DNA of 28,482 bases. Origin: CAYNFT01 sp964396535. GTDB lineage: Bacteria > Chloroflexota > Dehalococcoidia > Dehalococcoidales > UBA2162. This document shows positions 8,578 to 15,996 of the stretch, piece by piece. The notes beneath the pieces were generated by a model. That model made no database searches. It was not told the origin of the DNA and saw nothing but the letters and a program-made list of their open reading frames with translations. Made by a program: the position numbers and the translations under genes. The stretch lies in assembly GCA_964396535.1 (NCBI GenBank), contig CAYNFT010000017.1:1-28482 (forward strand), given 5' to 3'. Numbering within the stretch: the stretch's first letter is position 1; each line of letters opens with the position of its first letter.

Positions 8578-8695
8578 TGATAGGGTTAGTTGAATCATCT
8601 TTACCACAAGTAGCCAGTCTCCCCACGCTTATGACCACAAGAGCTCAGCATCTTATGACGCTACGCCACTGGCTTATCTGAAGAAGGGGGCTTTT

Positions 8696-10018
8696 TTGAT
8701 TAAAAGGCGAAGATTTCCCAGGATATTTCCCGGCTGGTGGATGAACCTGGTTACCGGCATTTATTCTGGATTAGGGCACGGGTTTTACGGCTACGGGGTA
8801 TCAGTACTTTTCAAACCCATCGCTTCTGACCTGCACTTAAGCCGGGCAGCTACGTCTTGGGCTACCGGAATTGGCAGATTACAGGGTGGTATCGAGGCTC
8901 CCATTACAGGCTGGCTCTCCGATAGATTTGGGCCGAGATGGATAATCGTTGTTGGCATCTGCTTCATCTGTACTGGCCTAGTATTAATGAACTTCATCAC
9001 CACGCCCTGGGCTTATTACGTAGTCTGGGGAGTGGTAATAGCCATCGGAAGTAACCTGGCCCTGACTATTGCCATCGACAAGGCGCTGACTGACTGGTTC
9101 ATAAGGAAAAGGGGGCTGGCTCTTGGTATAAGATTCGTAATCATTGGCATTTGCGGTGTAATAGTGCTGCCAATTATTACCTGGCTGGTGACCACACAAG
9201 ACTGGCGGATAACCTGCCTTGTGTGGGCCGGAGTAATGTTTACTGGTATACCTATATCGTGGTACTTCGTAAAACAAAAACGCCCGGAATACTACGGATT
9301 ACTCCCTGACGGAGCTACAATTGAGTCAGCCTCAGGAGCGGACACAGACGGTATGATAGACAGGGGTATAGAGTATGCCGCCGATTTCGAAGAGACAGAG
9401 TTCACCTTGAGACAGGCAATGAGAACACCTGCCTACTGGCTGATGACTTTATCATGGCTTTGCGCAATGGTGGGTGTTGGAGCCATTAACGTCCATTGTA
9501 TTCCCTTTTTGACCGATATGAATATTGACGAGACTGTAGCCAGTGGCATGATGGCGATGATGGTCTTCTTCACTGTCCCGGCGAGGTTCATTGGCGGATT
9601 GCTTGCCGACCGTGTCAGAAAAGACCGCCTGCAGTTTTTGGTAGCAGGCGCTTTCCTACTTCAGGCTATAGGGATTTCTCTTTTCCTGCTAAACCAGAGC
9701 ATAGCTATGGTATATGTCTTTCTTATACTGTATGGATTCGGAAACGGGGCACCCACACCCTTGAGGCTTACTATGGGAGGGCGCTACTTCGGGCGAAAAG
9801 CCTTCGCTTCCATTCAGGGAAGCTCCATGGTGTTTACAGCGCCGGTTGGACTTCTAGCTCCTGTCTATGCGGGCTGGGTACATGATACTACTGGCAGCTA
9901 CATAAGCGCTTTTATTCTCTTCGCAGTGCTATCAGCATTAGCTGCATTCTTTATGTGTCTGATGCGGCCTCCCAAACCACCAGCCCAGGTCACCACTGAT
10001 ATCCGTAAATTCTTATAG
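8696..10018 (+). CDS. MFS transporter (copy 2)
   Basis: This 440-aa, ~12-TM protein is the tandem paralogue of the upstream transporter. It opens IKRRRFPRIFPGWWMNL, keeps motif A as GWLSDRFGPRW and GGLLADRVRKD, and has the same RPEYYGLLPDGA and LRQAMRTPAYW signatures. The start is a TTG in the shared string TTTTTTGATTAA, preceded by AAGGGGG. The two copies have diverged a good deal (by eye roughly 60% identical), so the duplication is old and both are probably functional, perhaps with different substrates. The intact MBL gene lies convergently 106 bases downstream. Confidence 0.88.
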   Translation: MIKRRRFPRIFPGWWMNLVTGIYSGLGHGFYGYGVSVLFKPIASDLHLSRAATSWATGIGRLQGGIEAPITGWLSDRFGPRWIIVVGICFICTGLVLMNFITTPWAYYVVWGVVIAIGSNLALTIAIDKALTDWFIRKRGLALGIRFVIIGICGVIVLPIITWLVTTQDWRITCLVWAGVMFTGIPISWYFVKQKRPEYYGLLPDGATIESASGADTDGMIDRGIEYAADFEETEFTLRQAMRTPAYWLMTLSWLCAMVGVGAINVHCIPFLTDMNIDETVASGMMAMMVFFTVPARFIGGLLADRVRKDRLQFLVAGAFLLQAIGISLFLLNQSIAMVYVFLILYGFGNGAPTPLRLTMGGRYFGRKAFASIQGSSMVFTAPVGLLAPVYAGWVHDTTGSYISAFILFAVLSALAAFFMCLMRPPKPPAQVTTDIRKFL

Positions 10019-10020
10019 AG

Positions 10021-10049
10021 ACCGCTGGAGAACGAAGTTTTCCAGCGGT
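10021..10049 (+). terminator. Hairpin after second MFS gene
   Basis: ACCGCTGGAGAAC and GTTTTCCAGCGGT pair with one mismatch around a GAA loop, three bases after the stop codon. There is no U-tract, so termination is only likely; it may also protect the 3' end. The convergent MBL gene ends at 10125. Confidence 0.5.
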
Positions 10050-10124
10050 GGTTAAGCCTGTGGGTGGTGGAGGGGTACTTTACTGGAAAAGGACACAAGG
10101 ACTTTTTCAGTAATATCTTATAGT

Positions 10125-10757
10125 TCAATAGTCAAGCAAAAAGACCTGGGTGGTGGCAGGTAAGTTTGCCTTGGTAAAGGACAGCTTGGGCTGGGAGTCA
10201 ACTTCCTTTATCCCCATCTCCTTAAGAAACCTATCCACTGGCTCAAGTTCCCGCTTCAGTGCCTCGGTCTTGTAGTGCATAGGAACCACTACCTTTGGCT
10301 CAAGCTGCCGTACTACCTCGGCTGCCATAGGAGCATCAATAGTGGATACCCCACCTACTGGAAGCAGTAGTACATCGACGTTGTCTATTTCCTCTAACTG
10401 CTCGTCAGTAAGCACGTGTCCCAAGTCACCAAGGTGACATACCGATACCTCGTCTACATCTATGAGATAGACAGTATTTTTACCCCTCTTTTTACCTCCC
10501 TCCCCGTCGTGGAAGGTTGCCATCCCTATAATCAGGACGCCGCTGATTTCATACTCACCTGGTCCAGTAACCAGCTTTGGTTCACCACCGATGCTCTGAG
10601 TATAAGAATGACCTGGGTGCTGATGGCTTACGGTTACGATGTGAGCAGTAGGCTTGCCTAATGAGTAGCCCAAGTCAGGAGAATAAGGGTCAGTTATTAT
10701 AGTGGCGTAATTGCCTTTGATTCTGAAGCAGGAGTGACCTAACCAGCTAATATCCAT
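10125..10757 (-). CDS. Metallo-beta-lactamase-fold hydrolase (UlaG-like, Lactamase_B_3 type)
   Basis: The 210-residue product starts MDISWLGHSCFRIKG, the usual opening of small MBL-fold proteins of the UlaG-like/UPF0173 type. Candidate metal ligands are H45, H47 and H50 (SHQHPGHS), H83 (ATFHD), D111/H114 (HLGDLGH) and H161 (PMHY). The canonical HxHxDH reads HQHPGH, so the Asp that normally binds the second metal is Gly. The substrate is unknown. A promoter on this strand ends only about 13 bases before the ATG and no Shine-Dalgarno fits. A second, truncated copy of its 3' end lies between the MFS genes. Confidence 0.85.
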   Translation of the reverse strand: MDISWLGHSCFRIKGNYATIITDPYSPDLGYSLGKPTAHIVTVSHQHPGHSYTQSIGGEPKLVTGPGEYEISGVLIIGMATFHDGEGGKKRGKNTVYLIDVDEVSVCHLGDLGHVLTDEQLEEIDNVDVLLLPVGGVSTIDAPMAAEVVRQLEPKVVVPMHYKTEALKRELEPVDRFLKEMGIKEVDSQPKLSFTKANLPATTQVFLLDY

Positions 10758-10770
10758 TTATCTGAACCTA

Positions 10771-10799
10771 AATATAGCACAGGTAGGTTTATTGGTCAA
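10771..10799 (-). promoter_or_regulatory. Promoter of MBL gene, near-leaderless
   Basis: On the minus strand TTGACC (10799-10794), 17 bases, TATATT (10776-10771), with an upstream TG giving an extended -10. The expected start site is about 6-7 bases before the ATG at 10757, too short for a Shine-Dalgarno. Confidence 0.7.
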
Positions 10800-10824
10800 T
10801 TGACAACTTATATACTTATTTCTC

Positions 10825-10853
10825 TTGACAAGTAAGGCTAGAAGTGTTAAAAA
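10825..10853 (+). promoter_or_regulatory. Promoter of the hrcA-grpE-dnaK-dnaJ operon
   Basis: TTGACA (10825-10830), 17 bases, TAAAAA (10848-10853). The predicted start site (~10860) falls inside the CIRCE operator, as expected for HrcA repression. It is divergent from the MBL promoter 25 bases away. Confidence 0.7.
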
Positions 10854-10857
10854 ATAA

Positions 10858-10884
10858 TTAGCAGTCTTAGGGTTAGACTGCTAA
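10858..10884 (+). promoter_or_regulatory. CIRCE operator (HrcA binding site), compensated variant
   Basis: TTAGCAGTC, nine bases, GACTGCTAA: a perfect 9-9-9 inverted repeat. The consensus CIRCE is TTAGCACTC-N9-GAGTGCTAA, so each arm carries a single C/G exchange that keeps the symmetry. It lies 15 bases before the hrcA start. HrcA binds CIRCE as a dimer and is stabilised by GroEL in studied bacteria. Confidence 0.93.
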
Positions 10885-10899
10885 TTAGAGAGGACTGAG

Positions 10900-11955
10900 A
10901 TGCTATCTCCTAGGACAGAGGCCATACTTAAAGTCATTGTGGGACAATATATAACCAGAGCGACACCGGTCCCATCACAGAGTATCACCAGTGACCCTGA
11001 GCTGAGGGTGAGTGCGGCTACTATCCGTAATGAGATGGCACACTTGGAGCAGGAGGGTTACATTACTCGCCGTCATGTTTCAGCAGGGAGCATACCTTCA
11101 GATAAGGGCTACCGTTGCTATGTGGAGTCTCTAGGTGATGTTAGGTTCCCTTTAGCTGAACAGCGGTTGGTAAGTCACCTGTTTCACCAGGTAGAGGGGG
11201 AACTGGATGCATGGTTGAACCTGGCAGCCACGCTTATAGCTCAGAGGGTTCAAAATGTGGCTATGGTTACTATGCCCAAGGTGGAAGCTTGCCAGTTTAG
11301 ACATCTGGAGCTAGTCAGCCTGCAGGACTCTCTGGTGCTGGTTGTCCTAATCCTTCGTGGCGCTCAGGTAAGACAACAGCTAATAACCTTCGACCAGGTT
11401 GTATCTCAACTGGAGCTAACAGTTATTGCCAATAAGCTTAGTGATGCTTATACTGGCTTAACCAGTTCACAGATTTTAGCTAAGGAGGTAGAGCTATCCT
11501 CTATTGAGAAACAGATAACTGATTGTCTGGTAAAAGTAATGGAGGCAGAAGATAGCCAGGAGTACGAAGCCCCTTACCTGGATGGCTTGCATTTTACACT
11601 TAACCAGCCCGAACTTACCCACAACCGCTGGCTGGAACTAAGCTTGATGGAATTAATTGAGCAACGAAACCTGTTAAGGAGTATTATCCCCTCACAGCCA
11701 ACGAGCAAAGGGGTGCAGGTAATTATCGGGAAGGAGAATAAGACAGAAGCTATCCACGATTACAGCGTGGTTATCAGCCAGTATGGCTTGCCCGAAGAGG
11801 CTGTTGGCAATATCGGTGTAATTGGGCCTACCCGGATGCCCTACGGTCGTACCATCGCTACTGTCGGCTATCTGTCATTAGTGCTGAGTGCGCTGGTGGC
11901 TAAGCTATATGGACGAGAAACGCCTGCCGAAATAAACCCTGATACTGCCGATTGA
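10900..11955 (+). CDS. hrcA: Heat-inducible transcription repressor HrcA
   Basis: The product has 351 residues, the usual HrcA length. An N-terminal winged helix (about residues 1-70) has TRATPVPSQSI and SAATIRNEMAHLEQEGYI, followed by the HrcA signature SAGSIPSDKGYRCYVESL (commonly TSAGRIPTDKGYR.YV). The C-terminus has the conserved IIGKENKTEAIHDYSVV and IGVIGPTRMPYGRTI blocks of the dimerisation/inducible domain. It represses its own operon through the CIRCE site just upstream. The ATG is preceded by GAGAGG. It is first gene of the heat-shock operon; a repeat element separates it from grpE. Confidence 0.96.
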   Translation: MLSPRTEAILKVIVGQYITRATPVPSQSITSDPELRVSAATIRNEMAHLEQEGYITRRHVSAGSIPSDKGYRCYVESLGDVRFPLAEQRLVSHLFHQVEGELDAWLNLAATLIAQRVQNVAMVTMPKVEACQFRHLELVSLQDSLVLVVLILRGAQVRQQLITFDQVVSQLELTVIANKLSDAYTGLTSSQILAKEVELSSIEKQITDCLVKVMEAEDSQEYEAPYLDGLHFTLNQPELTHNRWLELSLMELIEQRNLLRSIIPSQPTSKGVQVIIGKENKTEAIHDYSVVISQYGLPEEAVGNIGVIGPTRMPYGRTIATVGYLSLVLSALVAKLYGRETPAEINPDTAD

Positions 11956-11979
11956 CGAGGAGGTAGGCAAAGGGGAGTC

Positions 11980-12053
11980 AAAGAGGGGCGCAGCCCCTCT
12001 TGCATACACATTCTCTCTCCTTTGAAGTAGGGGAGACGCAGGGAGGTGAGGTA
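11980..12053 (+). repeat. Composite interspersed repeat between hrcA and grpE
   Basis: The hairpin AAAGAGGGGC-GCA-GCCCCTCTT (11980-12001) is followed by a decayed long palindrome and tail (12011-12053) ending GGGAGGTGAGGTA. The tail ends eight bases before the grpE GTG and is its only plausible Shine-Dalgarno. Confidence 0.85.
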
Positions 12054-12060
12054 GATAATA

Positions 12061-12624
12061 GTGGTTCAACAAGAACCGGAAGAACAAAACTTCGGAATAG
12101 AGCCAGAGGTTGCTGAGACGGAGGATGTGGAGACGTTGAAGCAAGCCCTGGCTGAGGAAAAGGAGAAAGCGGAAAACTATCTGGCTAGTTGGCAGAGGGC
12201 TCAGGCAGATTTCACTAACTACAAGCGCCGCAGTGAGCAGGAAAAGGAAGAACATAGCAAGTTTGCCAACTCGGTGATTATGATTAGTTTGCTGCCGGTT
12301 TTTGATGACTTTGAACGAGCCATTGCTGCTATTCCACCCAATCTAGTCAAACTTGGCTGGGTAGATGGTATCAAGCTTATTGAGCGTAAGCTCCGAACAA
12401 GCCTTGAGGCACAAGGTCTTTCTGTTATTGAGGCACTGGGTGAGCCCTTTGACCCCCATCTGCATGAAGCAGTGCGACAGGGTAAGGGCAAAGAGGGAAT
12501 AGTTGTTGAGGAAGTGCAAAAGGGCTACAAGCTCTATGATAGAGTTATTCGCCCAAGTAGAGTAGTAGTGGGTAATGGGGAGGTGGATGAAGAAAATAAT
12601 CGGGAGGATTCAGTTTTAGCCTGA
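12061..12624 (+). CDS. grpE: Nucleotide exchange factor GrpE
   Basis: The 187-residue product has an acidic N-terminus, a long coiled coil (about residues 22-70, LKQALAEEKEKAENYLASWQ...DFTNYKRR) and the conserved GrpE head: LLPVFDDFERAI, GVKLI-like DGIKLIERKL, and EPFDPHLHEAV...V..EVQKGYKLYDRVIRPSRVVVG. It releases ADP from DnaK as a dimer in the cytoplasm. The start is GTG, and the Shine-Dalgarno-like GGAGGTGAGGT is supplied by the tail of the repeat upstream. dnaK starts 40 bases downstream, so co-translation in one operon mRNA is expected. Confidence 0.96.
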   Translation: MVQQEPEEQNFGIEPEVAETEDVETLKQALAEEKEKAENYLASWQRAQADFTNYKRRSEQEKEEHSKFANSVIMISLLPVFDDFERAIAAIPPNLVKLGWVDGIKLIERKLRTSLEAQGLSVIEALGEPFDPHLHEAVRQGKGKEGIVVEEVQKGYKLYDRVIRPSRVVVGNGEVDEENNREDSVLA

Positions 12625-12664
12625 CGCGGCAAGCTGAGTGCTCTCTAATCAAGGAGGAGTAATT

Positions 12665-14590
12665 ATGGCGAAGGCAATAGGGATTGATTTAGGGACAACA
12701 TATAGCGAGGTGGCGGTGATGGAGGGAGGTGAGCCGAAGGTTATTCCCTCTGCTGAAGGTGGCAATCTCGTCCCCTCAGTAGTGGCGGTAAACAAGAGCG
12801 GAGAACGTCTGACAGGACAGCTAGCTAAACGGCAGGCTATCGTTAATCCTGACAATACTATTTATAGTATTAAAAGATTCATGGGACGTAAGTGGGGGGA
12901 GCCAGCAGGGCGAGAACTGCCGGTGGAAGAGGATGCTCAGCGCAAAACATACAAGGTAGTTAAAGCAGCCAATAACGAAGTGCGTGTGGTGATGGGAGGG
13001 AAAGAGTACGGTCCACCCGAAATTTCGGCCATGATTCTGCAAAAGCTGAAGACCGATGCCGAGGCTTATCTTGGTGAGAAGATTACTGAAGCCGTAATCA
13101 CGGTTCCGGCTTACTTTAACGATGCCCAGCGGCAGGCAACTAAAGACGCGGGTAAGATTGCCGGGCTTAATGTGTTGAGGATAATAAATGAACCAACGGC
13201 TGCCTCACTAGCCTACGGTTTGGATAAGAAGTCAGAGGAGACTATCGCTGTCTATGACCTTGGTGGTGGTACCTTTGATGTATCAATCCTGGAGCTGGGT
13301 GAAGGCACCTTCCAGGTTAAATCAACCAACGGCGATACGCATCTGGGAGGTGATGATTTCGACCAGAGGGTAATGGACTGGCTAGCCGATGAGTTTAAAC
13401 GAGACCAGGGTATAGACCTCAGGCAGGATAGGATGGCTCTGCAGCGGCTGAAGGAGGCTGCTGAAAAGGCTAAGTGTGAGCTGTCCACCGTCCAGCAGAC
13501 CGAGGTAAACCTCCCCTTTATCACTGCTGATGCCAGCGGTCCCAAACACCTTAACATCACTCTTACCCGCTCGAAGCTGGAACAACTGGTAATGGACCTG
13601 GTGGACAAAACTCTGGAGCCTTGCCGTCAGGCACTGAAAGATGCCGATAAGACCGCAGCCCAGATTGATGAGGTAGTTTTGGTTGGCGGGCAGACCAGAA
13701 TGCCCCTGGTTCAACAGAAGGTAACTCAGCTATTCGGTAAGGAACCCCATAAGGGTGTCAACCCCGATGAGGTAGTAGCTGTAGGCGCCGCTATTCAGGC
13801 GGGGGTGCTGAAGGGAGAGGTCAAGGATGTTTTACTGCTTGATGTTACCCCCCTAACCTTAGGTATCGAAACCCTTGGTGCGGTGGCTACCCCACTTATT
13901 CCTCGCAATACCACCATCCCCACCTCCAAGAGCCAGATTTTCAGCACTGCTGCCGATAACCAGCCCAGTGTGGAAATCCACGTACTACAGGGTGAGAGAC
14001 CTATGGCGGCAGATAATAGAACATTGGGGCGGTTTATGCTTGATGGTATCCTGTCGGCACCACGCGGGTTACCCCAGATAGAGGTCAGCTTTGATCTTGA
14101 TGCCAATGGCATCCTCAGTGTCAAGGCTCACGATAAAGGAACTGGTAAGGAGCAAAAAATTACCATCACTGCGTCCAGTGGCTTGAGTAAAGAGGAGATA
14201 GAGCGAATGCAACGGGAGGCAGAGGCGCACGCTGCCGAGGATGCCAAGCACCGTGAGGAAGTGGAGACCCGCAATACAGCCGATACCCTGGCCTACACTG
14301 CCGAAAAGACACTGCGAGAGCAGAAAGATAAGATACCTTCGGATTTAAATCAGGAGGTAGAAGGCAAGGTTCAAGCCGTACGCTCAGCGCTACAGGGGAC
14401 CGATATTGAGGCTGTACGAAGAGCGATGCAGGAACTAAACGAAGCCATGCAGAAGGTAGGGGCAGCTATCTACCAGCAGCAGCCACCTCCACCAGGAGAA
14501 GAGACGCCACCAGGCGAGCAACAACCAGGTGAGCAACCACCAGGTGAGGAAGGAGAAGGCACTGTAGAAGGTGAGTTCCGCGAGGTTTAG
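12665..14590 (+). CDS. dnaK: Molecular chaperone DnaK (Hsp70)
   Basis: I choose ATG 12665 because AAGGAGGAG lies six bases upstream and the product then begins MAKAIGIDLGTTYSEVAV, as in the family; an in-frame ATG at 12638 would add nine unrelated residues. The protein has 641 residues. ATPase signatures are IGIDLGTTYS, VYDLGGGTFDVSIL, VGGQTRMPLVQ and the linker DVLLLDVTPLTLGIET. The substrate-binding domain follows (SKSQIFSTAADNQPSVEI..., DANGILSV). The C-terminal tail is unusually rich in PPGEE repeats before EGEFREV. It works with GrpE and DnaJ encoded on either side and is controlled by HrcA/CIRCE. Confidence 0.98.
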   Translation: MAKAIGIDLGTTYSEVAVMEGGEPKVIPSAEGGNLVPSVVAVNKSGERLTGQLAKRQAIVNPDNTIYSIKRFMGRKWGEPAGRELPVEEDAQRKTYKVVKAANNEVRVVMGGKEYGPPEISAMILQKLKTDAEAYLGEKITEAVITVPAYFNDAQRQATKDAGKIAGLNVLRIINEPTAASLAYGLDKKSEETIAVYDLGGGTFDVSILELGEGTFQVKSTNGDTHLGGDDFDQRVMDWLADEFKRDQGIDLRQDRMALQRLKEAAEKAKCELSTVQQTEVNLPFITADASGPKHLNITLTRSKLEQLVMDLVDKTLEPCRQALKDADKTAAQIDEVVLVGGQTRMPLVQQKVTQLFGKEPHKGVNPDEVVAVGAAIQAGVLKGEVKDVLLLDVTPLTLGIETLGAVATPLIPRNTTIPTSKSQIFSTAADNQPSVEIHVLQGERPMAADNRTLGRFMLDGILSAPRGLPQIEVSFDLDANGILSVKAHDKGTGKEQKITITASSGLSKEEIERMQREAEAHAAEDAKHREEVETRNTADTLAYTAEKTLREQKDKIPSDLNQEVEGKVQAVRSALQGTDIEAVRRAMQELNEAMQKVGAAIYQQQPPPPGEETPPGEQQPGEQPPGEEGEGTVEGEFREV

Positions 14591-14602
14591 CAAGCGGAGT
14601 TT

Positions 14603-14714
14603 TAGAGGGGCGGAGCCCCTCTATCTAGCAGGGCGTTAAAGAGGGACAAAGTCCTTCTTCTATACCCATTTCCCCCTCTCCTTTGAAGGAGAGGGGGATA
14701 CAGGGGGTGAGGTA
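14603..14714 (+). repeat. Composite interspersed repeat between dnaK and dnaJ
   Basis: This is the best-preserved full unit. Hairpin 1 AGAGGGG-CGGAG-CCCCTCT lies at 14604-14622, linker GGGCGT, hairpin 2 AAGAGGGAC-AAA-GTCCTTCTT at 14639-14659, and the perfect palindrome CCCCCTCTCC/GGAGAGGGGG with tail GGGGGTGAGGTA at 14672-14714. The tail's GAGGT lies ten bases before the dnaJ ATG. Confidence 0.93.
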
Positions 14715-14723
14715 GAAAACAAT

Positions 14724-15794
14724 ATGCCAAAACGAGATTATTATGAAGTCCTTGGTGTGGACAGAAGTGCCACCGAGGGTCAAATAAAGGCAGCTTATCG
14801 CAAACTGGCCTTTAAGTATCATCCCGACCATAACCGTGATGATGGCGCTGAAGAGAAGTTCAAGGAGATAAACGAAGCCTACGAAGTGCTCTCTGATTTA
14901 GAGAAGCGTGATAGCTATGACCGTTTCGGACATGGTGGTGAGGGATTATTTGGACGAGGCTTTGAGGGGTTTGGTTTTGATGGCGTTGGCAGTATCTTCG
15001 ACGCTTTCTTTGGAGGGAGGACAGCTACGGCTACCCGTCAAGCTCCGGAGCGTGGGGCTGACCTTCACCGCAACATCACTATCACCCTGGAGGAAGCTGC
15101 CTTTGGTATTGAAAGAGAAATAGAAATTTTACGTACTGAGCACTGCTCGATGTGCCATGGTGCCGGCAGTCGACCAGGTAGTAAGCCCAGCCAGTGCCCC
15201 AACTGTAACGGCTCCGGGCAAGTACGTCGAGTTCAGCAGAGCATTTTCGGTCGCTTCACCAATATCACTACCTGCCCCCGGTGCCACGGCGAGGGCAGGA
15301 TTATCACCGATGCCTGTCCCCAGTGCCGAGGCACCGGTAAAGAGAAGTGCCAGCGTAGTATCATGGTCAAAATACCTGGGGGGGTTGATAATGGCTCTCG
15401 GATACGTCTCAGCGGTGAAGGTGATGCTGGGACTAGAGGTGGTTCTCTAGGTAATCTCTACCTCACCTTATCTGTCAAAGAACATGAGTTTTTCATACGA
15501 GATTATGATGACATTATCTACGAGTTACCAATTAATTTTACCCAGGCTGCCCTTGGAGCTGAGGTAGAGGTACCAACGCTGCATGGTAACGTCGAGCTTA
15601 AGGTTCCTGCTGGTAGCCAAACAGGGCGGATATTTCAGCTTAAAAATAAGGGAATTCCTCATCTCCGCGGAAGAGGGCAGGGTGACCAACTGGTCAAACT
15701 ACGGGTAGTTACCCCTGAGTCGCTAACCAAAAAGCAGAAGCAGCTATTTGAAGAGCTGGCCAAAGACTTTGGCCCGGCAAAGAAAAAAAGGTGA
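14724..15794 (+). CDS. dnaJ: Chaperone protein DnaJ (Hsp40, type I)
   Basis: The 356-residue product carries all type I DnaJ parts in order: a J domain (residues 4-68) with H33-P34-D35, a G/F-rich region (about 72-100, GLFGRGFEGFGFDGVG), a zinc-binding domain (from about residue 141) with four repeats CSMCHGAG, CPNCNGSG, CPRCHGEG and CPQCRGTG, and the C-terminal substrate-binding domains with the GRG-type IPHLRGRGQGD motif. It stimulates DnaK ATPase and delivers clients. It is last in the hrcA operon, and its ribosome site overlaps the repeat tail upstream. Confidence 0.97.
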   Translation: MPKRDYYEVLGVDRSATEGQIKAAYRKLAFKYHPDHNRDDGAEEKFKEINEAYEVLSDLEKRDSYDRFGHGGEGLFGRGFEGFGFDGVGSIFDAFFGGRTATATRQAPERGADLHRNITITLEEAAFGIEREIEILRTEHCSMCHGAGSRPGSKPSQCPNCNGSGQVRRVQQSIFGRFTNITTCPRCHGEGRIITDACPQCRGTGKEKCQRSIMVKIPGGVDNGSRIRLSGEGDAGTRGGSLGNLYLTLSVKEHEFFIRDYDDIIYELPINFTQAALGAEVEVPTLHGNVELKVPAGSQTGRIFQLKNKGIPHLRGRGQGDQLVKLRVVTPESLTKKQKQLFEELAKDFGPAKKKR

Positions 15795-15849
15795 GCTTTC
15801 TAATATTCTAATTAAGGGAACTTCCTTTGGTTAGCCGTATCTCAACGTA

Positions 15850-15975
15850 GTGTTTGAGATTCAATGGGCTGTCACAAGTGCTTTCAATTCACCCAGACCA
15901 GTTAACCCAGAGAAGGTAAAAGAATTCGCCCAAGAGCAACTCCAGGAGCGGTCGTTTCGGTCAGACATCGGGTAA
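15850..15975 (+). CDS. Possible small ORF or gene remnant (41 aa)
   Basis: Between convergent dnaJ and plsY, a frame open from a stop near 15825 reads MFEIQWAVTSAFNSPRPV, then NPEKVKEFAQEQLQERSFRS, ending DIG-stop. The composition and helical end look protein-like rather than random, but there is no Shine-Dalgarno before the GTG. It may be the 3' end of a lost gene. I do not recognise a family. The rest of 15795-15996 shows nothing clear. Confidence 0.3.
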   Translation: MFEIQWAVTSAFNSPRPVNPEKVKEFAQEQLQERSFRSDIG

Positions 15976-15996
15976 TAAGGGCTACCTTGGCATATC

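Noticed and set aside
12638..12664. Earlier ATG for dnaK adding nine residues.
   Set aside because: The Shine-Dalgarno lies after it, and family members start at MAKAIGIDLGTT.
13252..14251. Several antisense reading frames of 60-118 codons inside dnaK.
   Set aside because: They are shadows of the strongly biased dnaK codons, with no Shine-Dalgarno and no recognisable domain.
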